DNA of 7,985 nt. Source: Planctomycetaceae bacterium. Lineage in GTDB: Bacteria > Planctomycetota > Planctomycetia > Planctomycetales > Planctomycetaceae. Both the position numbers and the translations under genes were made by a program. Numbering within the stretch: the stretch's first letter is position 1; every line of letters starts with the position of its first letter. Shown in pieces: positions 5,179-7,985 of the stretch. Under the pieces are notes generated by a model that worked only from the letters and a program-made list of their open reading frames with translations, did not search any database and was not told the origin of the DNA. The DNA lies in assembly GCA_947479075.1 (NCBI GenBank), contig CANJZR010000162.1, forward strand, positions 1 to 7,985. Reading direction: 5' to 3'.

Positions 5179-6651
5179 CTACGGCAGAATCAAGCTGTGG
5201 AAGACCGGATTGGTCGGACGTTCCTCGGTGTTCATTCCATCGTGAGCCACCCGGCACCCGACAACGGGCTTCACCCATTTGCCGACGTACGGTGACTTGA
5301 TGGCTGACGAGCGAGTGCGGAACGGTTTGAGATCGTCGTTGAGCTTCTGGAGTTCCTCATCAGCGAGGGAGTCCAGAGCAAGTTTCTGGTAGAACTTGAA
5401 TGCTCCGCTTTTTGACTTGGTCGCCAGCAGCAGGGACCGAACTTCACCCTCGGCATTGGCCGTGTAGCCATAGACCCAGCAGTCGAGAGTCTCTTTGTCG
5501 GAGAGTGAACTGAGTTTGTCCTCCGCAGATTTCCCTTTGGCTCCCCCGGCAAGCCCCGAGTACACACGCCCAGTCGCCGCTGCGGGATTGCTGGCTCCTC
5601 CACCTTTCGAAGATTTGTTTTTGGTGGTTTTGGCGGGAGTCGTTTGAGGTGCGGCAGCTGTTGACCCGGATTGTTCGGATCCTGCTTCGGAGTCCTCTTC
5701 GTCATCGGATTCTTCCTCACTCGAAGCCGCATCGGCAGGTGCCGCGTTGGCATCGGTGATTGCCTGAGTCGCGGATCCGCCCGTGAAGAGGTCTGCTTTA
5801 CCCGCCAGACCTCCGAGTGCGTCTTCAAAACCAGCGGGATCCGCCCCCCCGCCTGCTTTACCGGTCGCGGAAACCAACTTGCCGACGGTCTGCATGGCAA
5901 ACTGTTTTCCTGCGAAATCCTTTCCAAAGGCCTTCTTGGTCACACTTCCCAGTGAGGCCATCAGGCTGGAGATGGTCATCTTCTTGCCCTTGTTCTCCTT
6001 CTGGATCTGCTTGACGATCAACTCGGGGTCCGGCCCGATCAGAAACGAGGTCGCCAGTCCCACCAATCCGACTCCAGCCACCACGATCAGATTCTTCTTC
6101 TTCATCTGGGACATCAGCATCCAGGTCTCCGTGGGATTCACGAAGGCCATCATGCTGCGACCGGCATTCACGGCGATGTAGGAAGAGCGGCAATGGGCTG
6201 CAAACGCTGCCAACCCGGAGCAGAGAAATTGAGCGATCGCCAGGAAAGAGCGAGTGAGTGCATCGTAAAACACGAAGCGACAGATGATCGATGTGACCAG
6301 CAGCGTTCCCGCCCCCACGGCCATCGGGATCGCCCATTCGGGGAGGATGTCGATCAAACGTGGCGGAGGTTTATCATCCTCGACTTCGGCGACGCCCGTC
6401 CCAGCAAATCCAGCCTTGGGATAGAAGCCACAGTCGGGACACCAGTTCGATTTGCCCCAGGGTTTTTCAGAACCACACTTCGTACATGTTCGCTTCGCGG
6501 GGGCCTCGCTGACGACTTTGACCGGTTCGGGCGCGACGACCTCGCGCCGCGGTGGAGGGGCTTCATTGCCCGCCATCCGCAGCATCTCCAACAGTTCTTC
6601 CTGCACACGCATGACATCGGGCAGCGACTCTGTAGCAGTGTCCTTGGACAT
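5179..6651 (-). CDS. Hypothetical zinc-ribbon membrane protein with acidic low-complexity region
   Basis: The product is 490 residues and its function is not recognised. Residues 1-50 form a helix-prone segment (VQEELLEML) and a Pro-rich spacer. A zinc ribbon follows, with CTKC at 56-59 and CPDC at 71-74. Hydrophobic segments lie at about 106-128, 132-160 and 187-205, so it is probably in the inner membrane. A Gly/Ala-rich stretch leads to an acidic run around 310-325 (EEESDDEEDSEAG) and then a Lys/Thr/Ser-rich stretch. The C-terminal part (about 375-490) looks folded: a region with DCWVYGYTANAEGEVRSLLL, a helical segment with LADEELQKLNDDLKPF, and a final part with YVGKWVKPVVGC. ATG 6651 is chosen because the upstream extension to a TTG at 6714 does not look coding; its ribosome binding site is weak. 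The zinc ribbon could bind nucleic acid or protein, or be structural only. Gaps on both sides suggest its own transcript. Confidence 0.8.
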   Translation of the reverse strand: MSKDTATESLPDVMRVQEELLEMLRMAGNEAPPPRREVVAPEPVKVVSEAPAKRTCTKCGSEKPWGKSNWCPDCGFYPKAGFAGTGVAEVEDDKPPPRLIDILPEWAIPMAVGAGTLLVTSIICRFVFYDALTRSFLAIAQFLCSGLAAFAAHCRSSYIAVNAGRSMMAFVNPTETWMLMSQMKKKNLIVVAGVGLVGLATSFLIGPDPELIVKQIQKENKGKKMTISSLMASLGSVTKKAFGKDFAGKQFAMQTVGKLVSATGKAGGGADPAGFEDALGGLAGKADLFTGGSATQAITDANAAPADAASSEEESDDEEDSEAGSEQSGSTAAAPQTTPAKTTKNKSSKGGGASNPAAATGRVYSGLAGGAKGKSAEDKLSSLSDKETLDCWVYGYTANAEGEVRSLLLATKSKSGAFKFYQKLALDSLADEELQKLNDDLKPFRTRSSAIKSPYVGKWVKPVVGCRVAHDGMNTEERPTNPVFHSLILP

Positions 6652-6741
6652 AGCCTGTGTTCCGACGGAATGCCGACAATTTCTGGAGAGCAGACCATCA
6701 ACTCTCGCCGACAAGACTAGGTCACAAATACCAAGGACGCG

Positions 6742-6796
6742 GGCTGTTTCTGAAAATCAACAGCCTCTTGTTTCAGAAAAGCAACGACAAACAGCC
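6742..6796. repeat. Compound inverted repeat upstream of the 490-residue protein gene
   Basis: GGCTGTTT (6742-6749) is the reverse complement of AAACAGCC (6789-6796). TTTCTGAAA (6747-6755) is the reverse complement of TTTCAGAAA (6771-6779). The shorter AACAGCC also occurs at 6759-6765, so GGCTGTT at 6742-6748 can pair with either of two partners and form alternative stems. On the - strand the element lies between the end of the beta-helix gene and the start of the 490-residue protein gene. No T tract follows, so it is not a classic terminator. It could be a leader RNA structure, a protein-binding site or a small repeat element. Confidence 0.6.
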
Positions 6797-6851
6797 GCCC
6801 CAAAGTGATAGCGGAAATCGGGTACCGGCTTGGCGCTCCCCAAAATCGAGA

Positions 6852-7985
6852 TCAGGGAGCGACAGCTCCCACGAAAGCCTTCGCTCCCGGAGCGGGTGCG
6901 GCAATATTCAGGTCCGCATTACCGGGCTTTAAAAACGCCGGATTATCCTCGTTGTCCGAAACGAAGCTGGCCGAGAATGCTCGTCGGCCATCTCCAGCGA
7001 ACAAATCGAGCCCCGGCGCATCGGGGTCTTTCCGGTCAGTCCAGTTGTGATGCAGTCCATCAGTCGGAGACAGCAGCATGCTGGACAGGACTGCCACATC
7101 ACCCGACTCCAGCGTCGCATCGCCGTGGCTGCTCCTTTGAAACAGGTTATGCCAGACCTTCAGGTTACTGCTTCCGGTATCGGGCACCTGGGCAAACACG
7201 ATCGCGCGCTGGTTTTTGAAGAACGTGTTGTTCACGAGTGACACGACGAGAATCGTCCCGGCACGAGACCGAATCCCGGCGTTGCACTCGAAGAAGACAG
7301 AGTCCGTGATCGAAGAGTTCCAGAACATTCCGGTGAGTTCGATGCCACTTTGCAGGGGACCCACGATTCGCAGATTCGACATTTGAACAAATGTCGTGTT
7401 TCCCCCTGCAGTCGGCTGACAAAGGATACCCACGGCTTCGGGCGAAGTTCCTTTGATTTGCACCCCGTTTAACTGGCACTCCGCTCCTGCTTTCCCCGAC
7501 ACATTCTCCAGCAAGATTCCCGTGTTCGTAAAGTTCTTGATGGTCAAGGAGTCGAGACGCAACGCGGGAGAATGCCCTGCGATTCTTAGGGCCGTTTTCG
7601 TCCCTTGCCCTTCAATACTGAACCCGCTGATTGTCAGAGACTCAACATCCTGGAGATTCAGAACAGGGAGTCCGCTCACCCCGAGAATGACAGCCGGTTT
7701 GGGGCCGACCGACTTGATGGTCACATTCTTCGGAAACGGACCCGTCGCTCCGCCCATGATTTGGATCGACTCGACATAGGTGGCATCACCGGCAACCTGA
7801 ATCGTTCGACGGTCCTGATCACCCGAGGGACGAAAGTTTTCTCGAACAAATGTGATCGCTTGCGAGATTGTCTGGAACTTCCCACTCGGCCCGACGTCAA
7901 TGATCGACGGATCAGTGGCTGAAGAGGGCGTCGATCCCGTGGCCGACGCATCTGGCTGGGTGGCTGTCCCCGCAGGATACATATC
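6852..7985 (-). CDS. Right-handed parallel beta-helix repeat protein, C-terminal part (5' truncated)
   Basis: The frame is open from the window edge to a TGA at 6854-6852 and shows at least 377 residues. Counting from the Met at 7982, residues 1-25 are a Thr/Ser/Ala/Pro-rich linker. Then comes the usual opening of a parallel beta-helix: DVGPSGKFQTISQAITFV (29-46), with RRTIQVAGDATYVESIQI after it. Repeated coils of short strands follow, such as VLNLQDVESLTISGFSIEG, LRLDSLTIKNFTNTGILLEN and VSLVNNTFFKNQRAIVF. The end, PAFLKPGNADLNIAAPAPGA, is the common closing of this family. Such folds bind or cleave polysaccharides, or serve as surface or adhesion domains. No pectate-lyase catalytic residues were recognised. 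The residue before the Met is still in frame and the linker suggests a preceding domain, so Met 7982 is probably internal. The nature of the N-terminal part is unknown. Confidence 0.85.
   Translation of the reverse strand, partial: DMYPAGTATQPDASATGSTPSSATDPSIIDVGPSGKFQTISQAITFVRENFRPSGDQDRRTIQVAGDATYVESIQIMGGATGPFPKNVTIKSVGPKPAVILGVSGLPVLNLQDVESLTISGFSIEGQGTKTALRIAGHSPALRLDSLTIKNFTNTGILLENVSGKAGAECQLNGVQIKGTSPEAVGILCQPTAGGNTTFVQMSNLRIVGPLQSGIELTGMFWNSSITDSVFFECNAGIRSRAGTILVVSLVNNTFFKNQRAIVFAQVPDTGSSNLKVWHNLFQRSSHGDATLESGDVAVLSSMLLSPTDGLHHNWTDRKDPDAPGLDLFAGDGRRAFSASFVSDNEDNPAFLKPGNADLNIAAPAPGAKAFVGAVAP

Noticed and set aside
6652..6714. TTG-initiated extension of the 490-residue protein
   Set aside because: The 21 extra residues show no coding character, and an ATG at 6651 begins a typical N-terminus.

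Overview
The window looks like a piece of a Planctomycetota chromosome. The evidence is moderately GC-rich coding DNA, a long Pro/Glu-rich lipoprotein joining a 3-keto-disaccharide hydrolase (DUF1080) domain to an FKBP domain, a right-handed beta-helix protein, and a membrane protein with a zinc ribbon and acidic low-complexity tail that resembles the lineage-restricted hypothetical proteins of that phylum. No rRNA, tRNA, CRISPR array, intact insertion sequence or phage gene was seen. Genus cannot be decided from the sequence.

Left part, + strand (2-2170): the 3' end of a VTC-type polyphosphate polymerase-like gene overlaps the start of a DUF4956 membrane protein gene by 11 bases, so the two are probably co-translated and form a known bacterial gene pair. 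After a 347-base gap, which holds a possible degenerate coding remnant on the - strand, comes an AraC-family regulator with an N-terminal cupin domain.

Middle (2171-2871, + strand): about 500 bases without a convincing gene but with two inverted repeats, then a small thiS gene (thiamine sulfur-carrier protein ending in Gly-Gly). thiS has no thiG, thiF or thiO next to it here.

Right part, - strand (2883-7985): three genes read leftwards. They are the 5'-truncated beta-helix protein (6852-7985), a 490-residue zinc-ribbon/membrane protein of unknown function (5179-6651), and the 651-residue lipoprotein with DUF1080 and FKBP domains (2883-4838). The last converges on thiS with only 11 bases between the stop codons. 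Gaps of about 200 and 340 bases separate the - strand genes, so they are probably separate transcription units. A terminator-like hairpin follows the 490-residue gene, and a larger inverted-repeat structure lies upstream of it.

Most genes belong to recognisable families. The less ordinary items are the DUF1080-FKBP lipoprotein with an altered FKBP active-site loop, the unknown 490-residue protein, the stand-alone thiS, and the structured intergenic repeats. No clear new multi-gene system is visible.
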